A stretch of 64,000 nt of DNA from AC-32 sp963728765 (GCA_963728765.1 CAVSKX010000001.1:186001-250000); one strand, 5' to 3'. Positions 26,008 to 33,894 are shown, counted from the stretch's first letter. Program-made: numbers and translations. The notes: generated by a model not told the origin, from the sequence alone.

Positions 26008-26952
26008 CTACGTGCGGGCTTGCGCGAAGGCGGCCGGCGGACGCCACAGAACGGCGACGAACCCGATGAGCAGTGCCCAGACCGCCGCGGCCACGCCGAC
26101 GTGCACGAGCACGAGCGGCCACGGCAGGTGCGTGCGGTACTGCAGCTCGCCGAGCGCCATCTGCACGAGCAGCAGCCCGAAGAGGCCAAGCCCGAGGTGG
26201 AAGACGCGCGGCCAGCGCGTGCGCTGCGAGGCAAGGTAGCCGAGCAGGAAGACGAGGCCGAGGCCGAAGACCCCGACCGCGGTGGCGTGGATGTACACGA
26301 GCGGCGCGAGCCGCCAGAGGCGGTCGATGTCGTCGGCGGTCCCGCCGCCCGAGTGCGGGCCGCCGGCGGTTGCCAGGGTCCCGGTCACCAGCAGCACCGC
26401 GCAGGCGACCACGAGCGCGAGGCCCGCGAGGCGAACCTCTCGCGGCGGCGCGTCCTCCGCCGAGCCCGACCGGAGCCGCAGCGCCTCCAGCGCGAGCACG
26501 ACCGCGCCCGCGATCACGGCCATCGAGAGCAGCAGGTGCGCCGCCACCACCGGCCAGTGAAGGTCGCTGTTCACCGCGAGGTAGCCGAGCGGCGCCTGTG
26601 CGAGCGTCCCTGCGAAGACCCAGAGCGCGAGCCGCCGGCCGCGGCGGCTCAGGCCGGGCACGAAGCGGGCGGCGACCGCCGTCAACAGCACGGAGAAGAT
26701 CACGACCCCGCCGAGCGCGCGGTTCCCGAACTCGATGAACGCGTGGTAGTCCTTGGCCGGAAGCGGGTGGCCCGCCTCGCAGCCGGGCCAGTGACGGCAG
26801 CCGAGACCGGAGTCGGTGACCCGCACGGCCGCGCCGGTCAGCACGATCAGCCAGAGCGCGCCCAGCGAGATCAGCGTCAGCTGCAGGAAGCGTGTTGGCG
26901 AGAGCTCGAGCCGCCGGAGCCGCCCGAGCGCCGTCGACGACTCGACGTGCAC
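26008..26952 (-). CDS. ctaA: Heme A synthase (CtaA/COX15)
   Basis: 314 aa from GTG 26952. Oxidises the C8 methyl of heme O to make heme A for aa3-type cytochrome oxidase. Eight membrane helices can be traced. Conserved ligands and loops: RVTDSGLGCRHWPGCEAGHPLP (given here in short form: two Cys in the first periplasmic loop), HAFIEFGNRALGG, DLHWPVVAAHLLLSM, YIHATAVGV and VHVGVAAAVWA with paired heme histidines. An upstream extension to 27054 would be Arg-rich and unlike the family. Indicates aerobic respiration. Confidence 0.92.
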   Translation of the reverse strand: MHVESSTALGRLRRLELSPTRFLQLTLISLGALWLIVLTGAAVRVTDSGLGCRHWPGCEAGHPLPAKDYHAFIEFGNRALGGVVIFSVLLTAVAARFVPGLSRRGRRLALWVFAGTLAQAPLGYLAVNSDLHWPVVAAHLLLSMAVIAGAVVLALEALRLRSGSAEDAPPREVRLAGLALVVACAVLLVTGTLATAGGPHSGGGTADDIDRLWRLAPLVYIHATAVGVFGLGLVFLLGYLASQRTRWPRVFHLGLGLFGLLLVQMALGELQYRTHLPWPLVLVHVGVAAAVWALLIGFVAVLWRPPAAFAQART

Positions 26953-26962
26953 GCCTTGAAGC

Positions 26963-28210
26963 CTAGAGAAGGGGTTCGAGCAAGGCCGGGTAGCCGTCGG
27001 CGCCCGCGAACGGCGTCGGGCGCGAGCCGAGGAAGAGCGGCCGGTCGGCCGCATTCAGCAGCACCGGCATCAGGTCGGGCCCGCGCAGCTGTCCGAGAAC
27101 GCCGGCCGCGAACGGCAGCTCGCCGAAGCTCGTGACGCCGTCCGCGCGCACCCCCGGGCCGGCCACGAGCAGCGGCACCGGGTCGCCCGAGTGGATCACG
27201 TCGGGCGAGGCCGGCGTCGCGTGGTCGCCGGTGATGCAGACGATGGCGCGGTCGGTCGGGAGCTCGTTCAGAGCGGCGTCGAGCTCCGCGATCGTGTCGC
27301 GCTTGACCGTCGGATCCTTCGTGTGCCCGGCCGCGTCGGTGGTCTTCTGGTGACAGAAGACGAACGTGTCGCCGGCGTCGAGGCGCTCCACGGCCAGCGC
27401 GACGCGGCGGCGCAGGTCGCGGGCCGGGTCGTCGGTCTCCGGCGCATCCACCGGCTCCAGCCCCAGGGCAATGCCGAGCCCGCGCAGGAAGGCCGAATCG
27501 GCTGCGAAGGCACCGGTGACGCCGTGCCGCTCGAGAAACGTCGGCACACCTCGCTGGCGTCCGAACCACTTGAGCGTGATCACGTTGAACCGCTCGCCCT
27601 CGAGCCGGCGCATCACCTCGCGCGTCCACTCCTCGCACGCGCGCGCCGTGCGGTCCGCCTCCGGAGCCAGCGGCTGCGGCCGCAGCAGCGGGTGCCACGC
27701 GCGGAAGAAGGCGTCGCTGTCGGTCACCCGCTCGTCGGCCCCACCCGAGATGCGCAGGATCGCCTCGCCGCGCCAAACGTGGGCCAGCGAGAACGTCAGG
27801 CCCTCGACCTCGATCCCGTTGCAGCCCTCGACCAGCCGCTCCGCCTCCTCGGCGTCCCGCTCGGGGTCCGGCCGGCCGGTCAGCCACCAGCCGTCCTCCC
27901 GCCGCTCGGCCGGCCGCAGCGCCGCGTAGGCGAAGACGTGCTCGTCGCTCACCTCCTGCCCCCGCCCGAGCGCCTCGAACACCGCGCGACCGGGAAACTC
28001 GTTCCGCCGGTAGCCGAGCAGCGACCAGTGCGCGACCTCGCTCGACGGCGCCCGCCCGGGGCCGACCGCGTAGAGCAGCCCGCACGAGCCGTGCGCCGCG
28101 AGCGCGTCGAGGTTCCGTGTGACCGCCGCTTCATTCCCAGTGCGACCGCCGAGTACCTCGTGCGCCCGGTCGCCGAGGCCGTCGAGCAGGAGGACGACAA
28201 TGGGGTACAC
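26963..28210 (-). CDS. apgM: 2,3-bisphosphoglycerate-independent phosphoglycerate mutase, archaeal (ApgM) type
   Basis: 415 aa, the usual ApgM length. Alkaline-phosphatase-superfamily metal sites: LLLDGLGDR at the N-terminus, SSEVAHWSLLGY with the phosphorylated Ser near residue 57, HQKTTDAAGHTKDPTVK and ITGDHATPASPDVIHSGDP near the C-terminus. Interconverts 3- and 2-phosphoglycerate in glycolysis and gluconeogenesis. Could act on related phospho-sugars, but motif content favours the mutase. Just upstream of ctaA on the same strand with a 10-bp gap. Confidence 0.88.
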   Translation of the reverse strand: MYPIVVLLLDGLGDRAHEVLGGRTGNEAAVTRNLDALAAHGSCGLLYAVGPGRAPSSEVAHWSLLGYRRNEFPGRAVFEALGRGQEVSDEHVFAYAALRPAERREDGWWLTGRPDPERDAEEAERLVEGCNGIEVEGLTFSLAHVWRGEAILRISGGADERVTDSDAFFRAWHPLLRPQPLAPEADRTARACEEWTREVMRRLEGERFNVITLKWFGRQRGVPTFLERHGVTGAFAADSAFLRGLGIALGLEPVDAPETDDPARDLRRRVALAVERLDAGDTFVFCHQKTTDAAGHTKDPTVKRDTIAELDAALNELPTDRAIVCITGDHATPASPDVIHSGDPVPLLVAGPGVRADGVTSFGELPFAAGVLGQLRGPDLMPVLLNAADRPLFLGSRPTPFAGADGYPALLEPLL

Positions 28211-28251
28211 GCGGCGCGGAGGCTATCCCGCGCCGCGCGTTCGAACGACCG

Positions 28252-29136
28252 CTACCGCTTCTTCGGCACCTTGACGACGATCGTGCGGCTGTAGCCGTCG
28301 AGGTAGCCCGCGCCGGCCTGGTTCAGCGACATAAAGATGCGGACCGCATAGCGGTATCCAGAGCGCAGCCCCAGGAGCCGGAAGCGCTGCTGCGAGTGCC
28401 GGTTCAGGAACACCGGCCGCACCTTCACCCACTCGTGGAGGCGTGTGAACTTCTGCAGGTAGACCTTCTTGCCCATGAGCGAGCGGTCGACCCTGACCTT
28501 CACCGAGCCCCAGCCCTTGGCGGTCACGAGCGAGACGGACGGGCGGAGCTGGACGCCGATATTGTCGCTGAGGGTGTTCTTCCAGTGCACCTGGTAGGTC
28601 GTCAGCAGCGTGGGCTTGACGATCGTGTCCCACACCCCGCCGGTGCCGGTCAGGAGCGTCGCGACCTGCTGGAACGAGACCTGCCCGTAGGGCTGTGCCC
28701 AGACCGTGACCGTCTGACCTGCCTGGCTGGTCGAGATCGCCCCGGAGAGGTGGGTCGAGGCGCCGTAGGTGAGGATTGGCTGGCTCGCGCCGATCGTGAT
28801 CGCGGGCGGCGGGCCCTTGACCACGACCTTGCCCTTCAGCGCGGGGTGCAGCGCGTCGTGGTAGCCGAAGGTGCCGGCCGTGTTGAACACGTGCGTGTAG
28901 CTCTTGCCGGGAGCGAGCGTGGCCGAGGCGAAGCTACCGTTGTTCGCGACGATCTGGTGGTTCTTCGTGTCGCGGTTTGTCCACTTGACCGCGTCCGTGG
29001 TCGCGATGGTGACCGTCTTGGGCGAGAAGCCGCCGGACTTGATCGCGACGGCCTTGGTGGCCGTCGCCGCGGGCTGCGAGGCGCCGGTCACGACGAGCGC
29101 CAGCACGGCGGCGACGGGGAGAGCGACAGTGCGCAT
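28252..29136 (-). CDS. Secreted cupredoxin-fold protein lacking the copper Cys and Met
   Basis: 294 aa. Signal peptide 1-~24. Residues ~28-108 have a plastocyanin-like fold (GGFSPKTVTI, DAVKWTNRDTKNHQIV with H60, GKSYTHVFNTAGTFGYHDALHP). In copper-binding relatives the last loop reads Y-x-C-x-x-H-x-x-M; here D94 replaces Cys and L100 replaces Met, while H97 remains. Type-1 copper binding is therefore unlikely. The remaining ~185 residues are two beta-rich Ig-like segments. A structural or ligand-binding envelope role is inferred. Four 11-bp direct repeats lie upstream. Confidence 0.85.
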   Translation of the reverse strand: MRTVALPVAAVLALVVTGASQPAATATKAVAIKSGGFSPKTVTIATTDAVKWTNRDTKNHQIVANNGSFASATLAPGKSYTHVFNTAGTFGYHDALHPALKGKVVVKGPPPAITIGASQPILTYGASTHLSGAISTSQAGQTVTVWAQPYGQVSFQQVATLLTGTGGVWDTIVKPTLLTTYQVHWKNTLSDNIGVQLRPSVSLVTAKGWGSVKVRVDRSLMGKKVYLQKFTRLHEWVKVRPVFLNRHSQQRFRLLGLRSGYRYAVRIFMSLNQAGAGYLDGYSRTIVVKVPKKR

Positions 29137-29206
29137 TCGGGAACCCCCTGGGTCTGCGGCGATTGCTACTTGTTCAAACGCGCCCGGCGGCGAAAAGTTC
29201 TGCGGC

Positions 29207-29250
29207 CTTACACGACCCTTCGCGGGCGCTTACACGGCCCTTACACGGGG
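29207..29250 (-). promoter_or_regulatory. Four tandem 11-bp direct repeats (CTTACACGnCC class)
   Basis: On the plus strand the units read CTTACACGACC, CTTCGCGGGCG, CTTACACGGCC and CTTACACGGGG, starting at 29207, 29218, 29229 and 29240; three carry exact CTTACACG. They lie 71-115 bp upstream of the cupredoxin-like ATG (29136) and reach into the nadM stop. Eleven-bp direct repeats are the binding pattern of OmpR/PhoB-family response regulators; which regulator is unknown. Confidence 0.6.
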
Positions 29251-29771
29251 ACGCGCTCGAGGCGCTTCAGCACGGCCGCCACCCCCGGCGGCACCAGCGG
29301 CTCCCAGTCGCCGCCGCTGCGCAACGCCTCGCGCACGTCGGCGCCCGAGATCTCCTTCTCCGCGCCCTCGTCGAGAACGACGACCTCGTACCCGGCCCCG
29401 CGCAGACGGTCGAGCTTCGCCCCGCCCCAGTCCGAGAAGAGCCGGATGAAGTGCACGACGTCCCGCGGCACGTACGGCGGCCAGAGCTCGGGCTCGTTCA
29501 CCGGGAACGGGATCACGTGCAGGCGCTCCGCCGCGATCCCGGCGTCGCCCGCGGCGGCCTTCACCATCAGCAGCCGCTCGACATAGGTGTAGGGGTTCGA
29601 CTCCGGGAGGTGCCGCAGTGGGTCGGCGGGCTCTGGCTTGATCCGCTCGGGATCGGGGTTGGTGATCCCGACGAAGACCTCGTCGCAGCGCGCGGCCGCG
29701 CCGCGGAGGTACTCCAGGTGCCCGTTGTGGAACGGCTGGAACCTCCCGTGAACCATTCCCCGGGCGCTCAC
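29241..29771 (-). CDS. NadM-type nicotinamide-nucleotide adenylyltransferase-like protein
   Basis: 176 aa from GTG 29771 (GTGA overlap with selD); ATG 29756 is an alternative. Nucleotidyltransferase superfamily: GRFQPFHNGHLEYL holds the HxGH motif, and EISGADVREALRSGGDW is the second phosphate-binding motif. NPYTYVERLLMV and FPVNEPELWPPYV fit archaeal-type NMN adenylyltransferases, which make NAD from NMN and ATP. Cytidylyltransferase activity cannot be excluded. Translation is coupled to selD, an unexpected partner. Confidence 0.82.
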   Translation of the reverse strand: MSARGMVHGRFQPFHNGHLEYLRGAAARCDEVFVGITNPDPERIKPEPADPLRHLPESNPYTYVERLLMVKAAAGDAGIAAERLHVIPFPVNEPELWPPYVPRDVVHFIRLFSDWGGAKLDRLRGAGYEVVVLDEGAEKEISGADVREALRSGGDWEPLVPPGVAAVLKRLERVPV

Positions 29772-30865
29772 TCGACGACGACCCCGGCCCCCTCCTCGAC
29801 GCGGCCAACGCGGCGAATGAACAGCTTCCGCGACTCGAACTCCGCCTCGAGCGCGGGCCCGCGCTCGCCCGCGACCGAGACGAGCAGCCCGCCTGCGGTC
29901 TGCGGGTCGTAACCGAGGGCCACGAGCGCATCGGACACGTCGTCGGCGACCGAGAGGTGCCGCGCGGCGAAGTCGCGGTTGCGCGGGTCGCCGCTCGTCC
30001 GCACGCCCTGGCGCGCGACGTCCAGCGCTCCGTCGATGGCCGGGAAGCGCTCCGATTCGAGGCGGACGCAGACGCCGCTGCGCTCGGCCACCTCGTGGGC
30101 GTGGCCGAAGAGGCCGAAGCCGGTGACGTCGGTGACTGCGCTCGGCCGGAGGCCGCGTAGAACGTCCGCGGCCGCGTCGTTGAGGGTGCGCATCCAGCCG
30201 ATCGCCCGCTCGAGCTGCTGCGTGCCCGCCGAGCCGCGCTTGTAGCCGCTCATGATCAGACCCGTCCCCAGCGGCTTGGTCAGGAAGAGAGTGTCGCCCG
30301 GCCGCGCGCCGTTCTTGGGCCAGATCGCCTGCGGGTGCACGGTGCCGACGACCGCGAGGCCGTACTTGGGCTCCGCGTCGCGGATTGTGTGACCGCCGGC
30401 GAGGAGGCCTCCGGCCGCGCGCACCTGCCGGTCTGCGGCGGCGAAGATCTCGGCGAGCATCTCCATCGGGAGCTCCTCCGGGAAGGCCGCGATCGAGAGC
30501 GCGAGCAGCGGCCGGCCGCCCATCGCGAAGACGTCGTTGAGGGCATTCGTGGCCGCGATCGCGCCGTAGTCGCCCGGGTCGTCGACGACCGGCGGGAAGA
30601 AGTCGAGCGTGAAGATCAGCGCCCGCTCCTCGTCGAGACGGTAGACGGCGGCATCGTCGGCCGGCGCAAGCCCGACGAGCAACTCCTCGGCTTCGGCCGG
30701 CACGAATCCGGCGAGCAGCTGCTCGAGCCGGGCGGCCGAGTACTTCGCAGCGCATCCCCCGCACGAGGCGAGATCGGTCAGCTTCACGGTGTCCACGTTC
30801 ACGGCGGGGCTCCCCCCTGAAAATGGATTTCGGGAACTGTAGGGGTCGTTCTGGCTTTCGTCCAT
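29768..30865 (-). CDS. selD: Selenide, water dikinase (selenophosphate synthetase)
   Basis: 365 aa from ATG 30865. Makes selenophosphate from selenide and ATP for selenocysteine or 2-selenouridine. Active-site loop SCGGCAAKY near the N-terminus has catalytic Cys and Lys, followed by GLAPADDAAVY, TLDFFPPVVDDP, ATNALNDVFAMGG, GGHTIRDAEPKYG, and the C-terminal domain with TDVTGFGLFGHAHE and DPQTAGGLL. No in-frame UGA at the active site. No selA, selB or tRNA-Sec was found in the window, so the downstream selenium use is unknown. Confidence 0.93.
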   Translation of the reverse strand: MDESQNDPYSSRNPFSGGSPAVNVDTVKLTDLASCGGCAAKYSAARLEQLLAGFVPAEAEELLVGLAPADDAAVYRLDEERALIFTLDFFPPVVDDPGDYGAIAATNALNDVFAMGGRPLLALSIAAFPEELPMEMLAEIFAAADRQVRAAGGLLAGGHTIRDAEPKYGLAVVGTVHPQAIWPKNGARPGDTLFLTKPLGTGLIMSGYKRGSAGTQQLERAIGWMRTLNDAAADVLRGLRPSAVTDVTGFGLFGHAHEVAERSGVCVRLESERFPAIDGALDVARQGVRTSGDPRNRDFAARHLSVADDVSDALVALGYDPQTAGGLLVSVAGERGPALEAEFESRKLFIRRVGRVEEGAGVVVE

Positions 30866-30885
30866 CTACGACTGGCGGTTCGCGG

Positions 30886-31200
30886 CTATTCCCGCCCAGA
30901 CGCTGCTGAACCCTCGAAAAAGACGACGACGGCCTCGCGGGGCCGCCGCCGTCCAGGGGAGAGGAGGAGCTTGGGGATGCTCCGCCCGATTCGTGACGAT
31001 CCGCTCGATTCCTGCGGACAAACGGACGCCCGGCGAAGCCCTGCGCGCTTTCCTGCTCGTAGCCCGGCGCCGCGACGAGGTCGCCCGCGTACTCCAGGTA
31101 TGGAGTTTTCGTCGACCTCGGCCACGACCACAGGCGCATCGTTCAGGTGCTCGGCGAGCCACTCGGTCGTGACGAGGACGTCCTTCGCGCACTCAGCCAT
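30886..31200 (-). pseudogene. Sulfurtransferase (rhodanese) remnant
   Basis: ATG 31200 overlaps the upstream lipoprotein gene by 8 bases. The first ~33 codons (KDVLVTTEWLAEHLNDAPV, then VVAEVDEN) match the N-terminus of thiosulfate sulfurtransferases. The protein then becomes Arg/Gly-rich and unlike any rhodanese; a second frame carries YLEYAGDLVAAPGYE for a short distance before degenerating. No catalytic Cys loop exists. A strong terminator within the frame (30917-30953) ends the unit. Most likely a decayed gene with its original start and operon position kept. Confidence 0.55.
30917..30953 (-). terminator. Intrinsic terminator, minus strand
   Basis: On the minus strand a 13-bp stem (30953-30941 pairing with 30934-30922, two G-U pairs) with a 6-nt loop is followed by five U residues (30921-30917). 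It separates the lipoprotein/sulfurtransferase unit from selD, which therefore needs its own promoter in the ~50 bp between. Confidence 0.85.
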
Positions 31201-32089
31201 GAGAGAGGAGCCTGTCGCGCACGGCTGCGCTGAGCTCCGCCTCTGAGACCGAGCCCTCGAACTTCGCCTTCACGTGGCCGTCGGCGCCGACCAGGAAGAC
31301 CCAGGGCTCGGTGCTGAGGCCCCACTGGCGCATCCAGCGGTTGTAGCCGCGTGCGGGGTTGTTGTTCGTGTAGGGCTCGACGTGGATGAAGCGCACGCCG
31401 CGGCGCTCGTAGCGGCGCCGCACCGCCTGGAGCACGTCGACGACCGGGCCGCAGGTGCGGCTGGTGCAGTACTTCGGCGTCGCAAAGGTGACGACGAACG
31501 GCTTGTGGGCGGCGAGCGACTCGGCGATGGAGTAGCGCAGCAGCGGCAGGTCGGGCGGACGGCTCGTCGTGATCTGCGCGGCCGGCGCAGTCACCAGCGT
31601 CGGCGTCTGCGACCGCGGTGCCTTCGCTCCGACGGCGAGGCTACCGACGCTGGCGGCAACGTCGAGCACGCCCAGGCCCTGGATGAGCGCTCGCTTCGGT
31701 TGCGCCACGAGCCAGTACCGCCCGGGCCGGGGGATCCTGACGTGCGCGACGTAGATCTTCGTCACGCCGCCGAAGGCAGGATCGGATTGGCCGGGGATTC
31801 CGATGGGCTCGAGCACCGCCGTGACCTGCTGGAAGGGCTTGTCGGAGCGGCTCTTCGCGACCCACACCTTAGCGGTCTTCCGGTTCACCGGCTTGCCGTC
31901 GTTGCGGATTACGAGGAACGGGTAGCGCACCTGGCCCGGCACGAACTGCGAGGCACCGGCCGTGATCCCGACCGCCGGTCCAGGCCGGTCGACGAGCGAC
32001 TTCAACGTCCCGTCGTCGGACGCGCGAGAACCGCCGCAGGCGGCGGTGAGAGCCGCCGTCGCGAAAAGGACAGCAATGACGCGGCCCAC
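31193..32089 (-). CDS. Thioredoxin-fold lipoprotein
   Basis: 298 aa. Lipoprotein signal ending in LTAACGG (lipidated C18). Residues ~35-150 form a beta-sandwich domain (PFLVIRNDGKPV, TKIYVAHVRIPRPGRYWLVA). From ~185 there is a thioredoxin-like fold: FVVTFATPKYCTSRTCGPVVDVL contains a CxxxxC pair in the active-site position rather than CxxC, then VRFIHVEPYTNN and STEPWVFLVGADGHV. Such proteins occur in actinobacteria next to sulfurtransferases. Redox or copper-delivery function outside the membrane is inferred; the partner gene is now a remnant. Confidence 0.85.
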   Translation of the reverse strand: MGRVIAVLFATAALTAACGGSRASDDGTLKSLVDRPGPAVGITAGASQFVPGQVRYPFLVIRNDGKPVNRKTAKVWVAKSRSDKPFQQVTAVLEPIGIPGQSDPAFGGVTKIYVAHVRIPRPGRYWLVAQPKRALIQGLGVLDVAASVGSLAVGAKAPRSQTPTLVTAPAAQITTSRPPDLPLLRYSIAESLAAHKPFVVTFATPKYCTSRTCGPVVDVLQAVRRRYERRGVRFIHVEPYTNNNPARGYNRWMRQWGLSTEPWVFLVGADGHVKAKFEGSVSEAELSAAVRDRLLSHG

Positions 32090-32186
32090 GGGCCGAGTCT
32101 AGCTGGCGTGGGGCATTTCCCCCGATGGTTCTGGGCTAGTGAGAGGCCGCAGCTCTGAGCAGGAGTGCGTCGACCGCTCCGGCTAC

Positions 32187-32216
32187 GTTCGGAGCCCCAC
32201 GGACCCCGCTCCGAAC
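32187..32216 (-). terminator. Hairpin downstream of the small peptide gene
   Basis: Perfect 9-bp stem GTTCGGAGC (32187-32195) and GCTCCGAAC (32208-32216) with a 12-nt loop, 14 bp beyond the stop of the 41-residue peptide gene. No U-tract. Probably ends or protects the regulator-peptide transcript. Confidence 0.5.
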
Positions 32217-32229
32217 GCGCCGCAGGGTC

Positions 32230-32355
32230 CTAATGCCCGTCGAACCAGCTGCCGGGATGGCCGAAGAAACAGCCGAGCCCGCGGGCGAAACCCTCGAGGT
32301 AGAAGGCCAGCATGGAGAGAGTGACCGTCAGGGAGATAAGGCGTGCTTTGTTCAT
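32230..32355 (-). CDS. 41-residue secreted or membrane peptide downstream of XRE-TPR regulator
   Basis: ATG 32355 to TAG 32230, too short for usual gene calling. AAGGAGGTGA (32358-32367) is a near-perfect Shine-Dalgarno, the best seen in this window. The peptide begins MNKARLIS, has a hydrophobic segment (LTVTLSMLAFYL, residues 9-20), then EGFARGLGCFFGHP and ends GSWFDGH. It starts 22 nt after the regulator stop on the same strand, so the two are probably co-transcribed. The layout resembles TPR-regulator/signal-peptide cassettes (Rap-Phr, PlcR-PapR) but no homology is claimed. A membrane micro-protein is the alternative. Confidence 0.7.
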   Translation of the reverse strand: MNKARLISLTVTLSMLAFYLEGFARGLGCFFGHPGSWFDGH

Positions 32356-32376
32356 CTTCACCTCCTTCCTCGACGC

Positions 32377-33726
32377 TTAGAAGCGGACATCCTGTAGGGC
32401 TTCCGCGGCCTTGCGGTACAGCCGTGCTGCCGTGGCGTCCTCGCCCTGGCGGGCTGCGAGGTCGCCCTGTGCCATCCACGCGGCGGCGCGGTGGCTGATC
32501 GATTCGAGTTGCTCTGCGCTTGCCTCGGCGGTGCGCAGCATCTGCTGCGCCTCGTCGAGACGTCCCTGCTCCATGAGCGCCCGGCCCAGCACCAGCTGCG
32601 TCGGGGCGATGTCGAGCAGGAAGTCTTCGCGGCCCTCGAGGAGGTCGAGCGCGTGCCGCGCCTCCTCCTCGGCCGTCTCAACCTGGCCCGTGGCCAGGTG
32701 CACGTGCGCGAGTGACGAGACGACGTTCGCCGCCTCGGCGTCGCTGCCCTTGTCGAGCAGCACCCGGTACGCGTTCTTGAGGTCCTCGACCGCACGATCG
32801 GGCTTGCCGAGCTGGAAATTCAGGCCGCCGAGGTTGTTCAGCAGGCGGCCGACGTTCCGCTCGTCGTTGATCTGCTCGTAGTAGGCCTTCGCGCGCTCCG
32901 CGTAGCTGCGCGCGAGGACCCAGTGGCCCATGCGCTCTGCGACGAGCGAGGCCTGGAAGTAAACGTTCGCCATCGTGCGGTGGTCGTCCAGCGCCTGCGC
33001 CAGCTCGAGCGCGCGCTCGACGTCCTCGCGCGCGGCTTCGAAGTCGCGCTGTCGGCGGTAGCAGCGCGAGCGCCAGCCGAGGATGTCGCCGCGCAGCAGG
33101 TCGCACGGGAGCTGCGAGCCCTCCGCCAGCTTCAAGGCCTCGCTAAAGAGTGAGACCGCGGAGGCGATACTTGAAAGGTGGTAGCGGCAGACGCCCATCC
33201 GGAAGAGCACCTGGGCGCGGTCGACGTCCGAGAAGCCGGGGCCCTCGGAGATCGTGCGGCAGCGCTCCAGGATCTGCAGGGCCGGCCGAAGCTCGCCCTG
33301 CTCCATCCGCGCCCAGGCCTCCGCCTGCAGCGCGCGCGCCTCGAGCTCGACCGCGCCGGTCGCGAGGACGGCCGTGCGGGAGCTCTCGAGCTCCTCGACC
33401 GCCTCGGCGTACTGGTGGTTGTTCGCGAGCGCCTCCGCGCGCGCGAGCATCGCCTCGACGCGGCTGCGCTCGTCGGCGGAGACCCCCTTCTCGAGGAATC
33501 CGGCGTCGACGCCCAGCTTCGCGGCGAGCCACTCGATCGTCTCGCGCGTGGGCCTGGTCTTGCCGCGCTCGATCTGGCTGACGTACTCCTTCGAGAACCG
33601 CTCGCCCGCAAGGTCGGTCTGCGTCAGGCCCGCGGCGACGCGCAGCTGCCGGACGCGCTCGCCGAGGCGGGCGCTTCCGGGCTGGGCCGGGGTGCGGATC
33701 TGAGTGGTCACGGAAGCACGGGGCAT
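32377..33726 (-). CDS. XRE-family regulator with full TPR array (RRNPP-like architecture)
   Basis: 449 aa from ATG 33726 with AAGGAA upstream; an in-frame extension to 33912 crosses operator-like sequence and is not favoured. Residues ~18-80: helix-turn-helix (LGERVRQLRVAAGLTQTDL, YVSQIERGKTRPT). Residues ~95-445: about eight TPR helical pairs (YAEAVEELESSRTA, FEAAREDVERALELA, YAERAKAYYEQI, LLNNLGGLNFQLG, VVSSLAHVHLATGQ, AARLYRKAAEALQ). This architecture typifies peptide-sensing regulators. Upstream are three TACTTGACT-like repeats and a palindrome, consistent with autoregulation. Confidence 0.88.
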   Translation of the reverse strand: MPRASVTTQIRTPAQPGSARLGERVRQLRVAAGLTQTDLAGERFSKEYVSQIERGKTRPTRETIEWLAAKLGVDAGFLEKGVSADERSRVEAMLARAEALANNHQYAEAVEELESSRTAVLATGAVELEARALQAEAWARMEQGELRPALQILERCRTISEGPGFSDVDRAQVLFRMGVCRYHLSSIASAVSLFSEALKLAEGSQLPCDLLRGDILGWRSRCYRRQRDFEAAREDVERALELAQALDDHRTMANVYFQASLVAERMGHWVLARSYAERAKAYYEQINDERNVGRLLNNLGGLNFQLGKPDRAVEDLKNAYRVLLDKGSDAEAANVVSSLAHVHLATGQVETAEEEARHALDLLEGREDFLLDIAPTQLVLGRALMEQGRLDEAQQMLRTAEASAEQLESISHRAAAWMAQGDLAARQGEDATAARLYRKAAEALQDVRF

Positions 33727-33752
33727 GGACGTTCCTTGCGAAGTGAAACGGA

Positions 33753-33865
33753 TACTTGACTTCGGCGCAAGTGTCCTTCCTTCAATATCCCCCAAATTGG
33801 TCATATTTGGGCCAAAAACCGGTGAACTACCCCATTCGAAAATCACTTGACTGAGGTACTTGACT
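33753..33865. promoter_or_regulatory. Three TACTTGACT-type direct repeats in the regulator/sRNA intergenic region
   Basis: TACTTGACT at 33753-33761 and 33857-33865, and CACTTGACT at 33844-33852 (13 bp from the third). The third overlaps the -35 hexamer of the divergent promoter; the first lies in the 5' leader of the XRE-TPR gene. Positions suggest one factor controlling both directions. Inference from location and repetition. Confidence 0.5.
33791..33811. promoter_or_regulatory. Inverted repeat CCCAAAT-N7-ATTTGGG
   Basis: A 21-bp dyad in an unusually AT-rich patch 65-85 bp upstream of the XRE-TPR start codon. A likely promoter-proximal operator for the regulator gene, given a dimeric XRE protein. 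Confidence 0.5.
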
Positions 33866-33888
33866 GATGCCGGAGGCACGTCTATAGT
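33860..33888 (+). promoter_or_regulatory. Strong housekeeping-type promoter
   Basis: TTGACT (33860-33865), 17-nt spacer, TATAGT (33883-33888). This is the closest match to a sigma-70-type consensus that I noticed in the window. Expected start of transcription is about 33895. No ORF with a ribosome site follows. Confidence 0.65.
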
Positions 33889-33894
33889 CGGAGC

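Noticed and set aside
29100..31300. A tRNA-Sec gene near selD
   Set aside because: I searched by eye for the UCA anticodon arm and long variable arm on both strands and found none. A tRNAscan-SE or Infernal run would be decisive.
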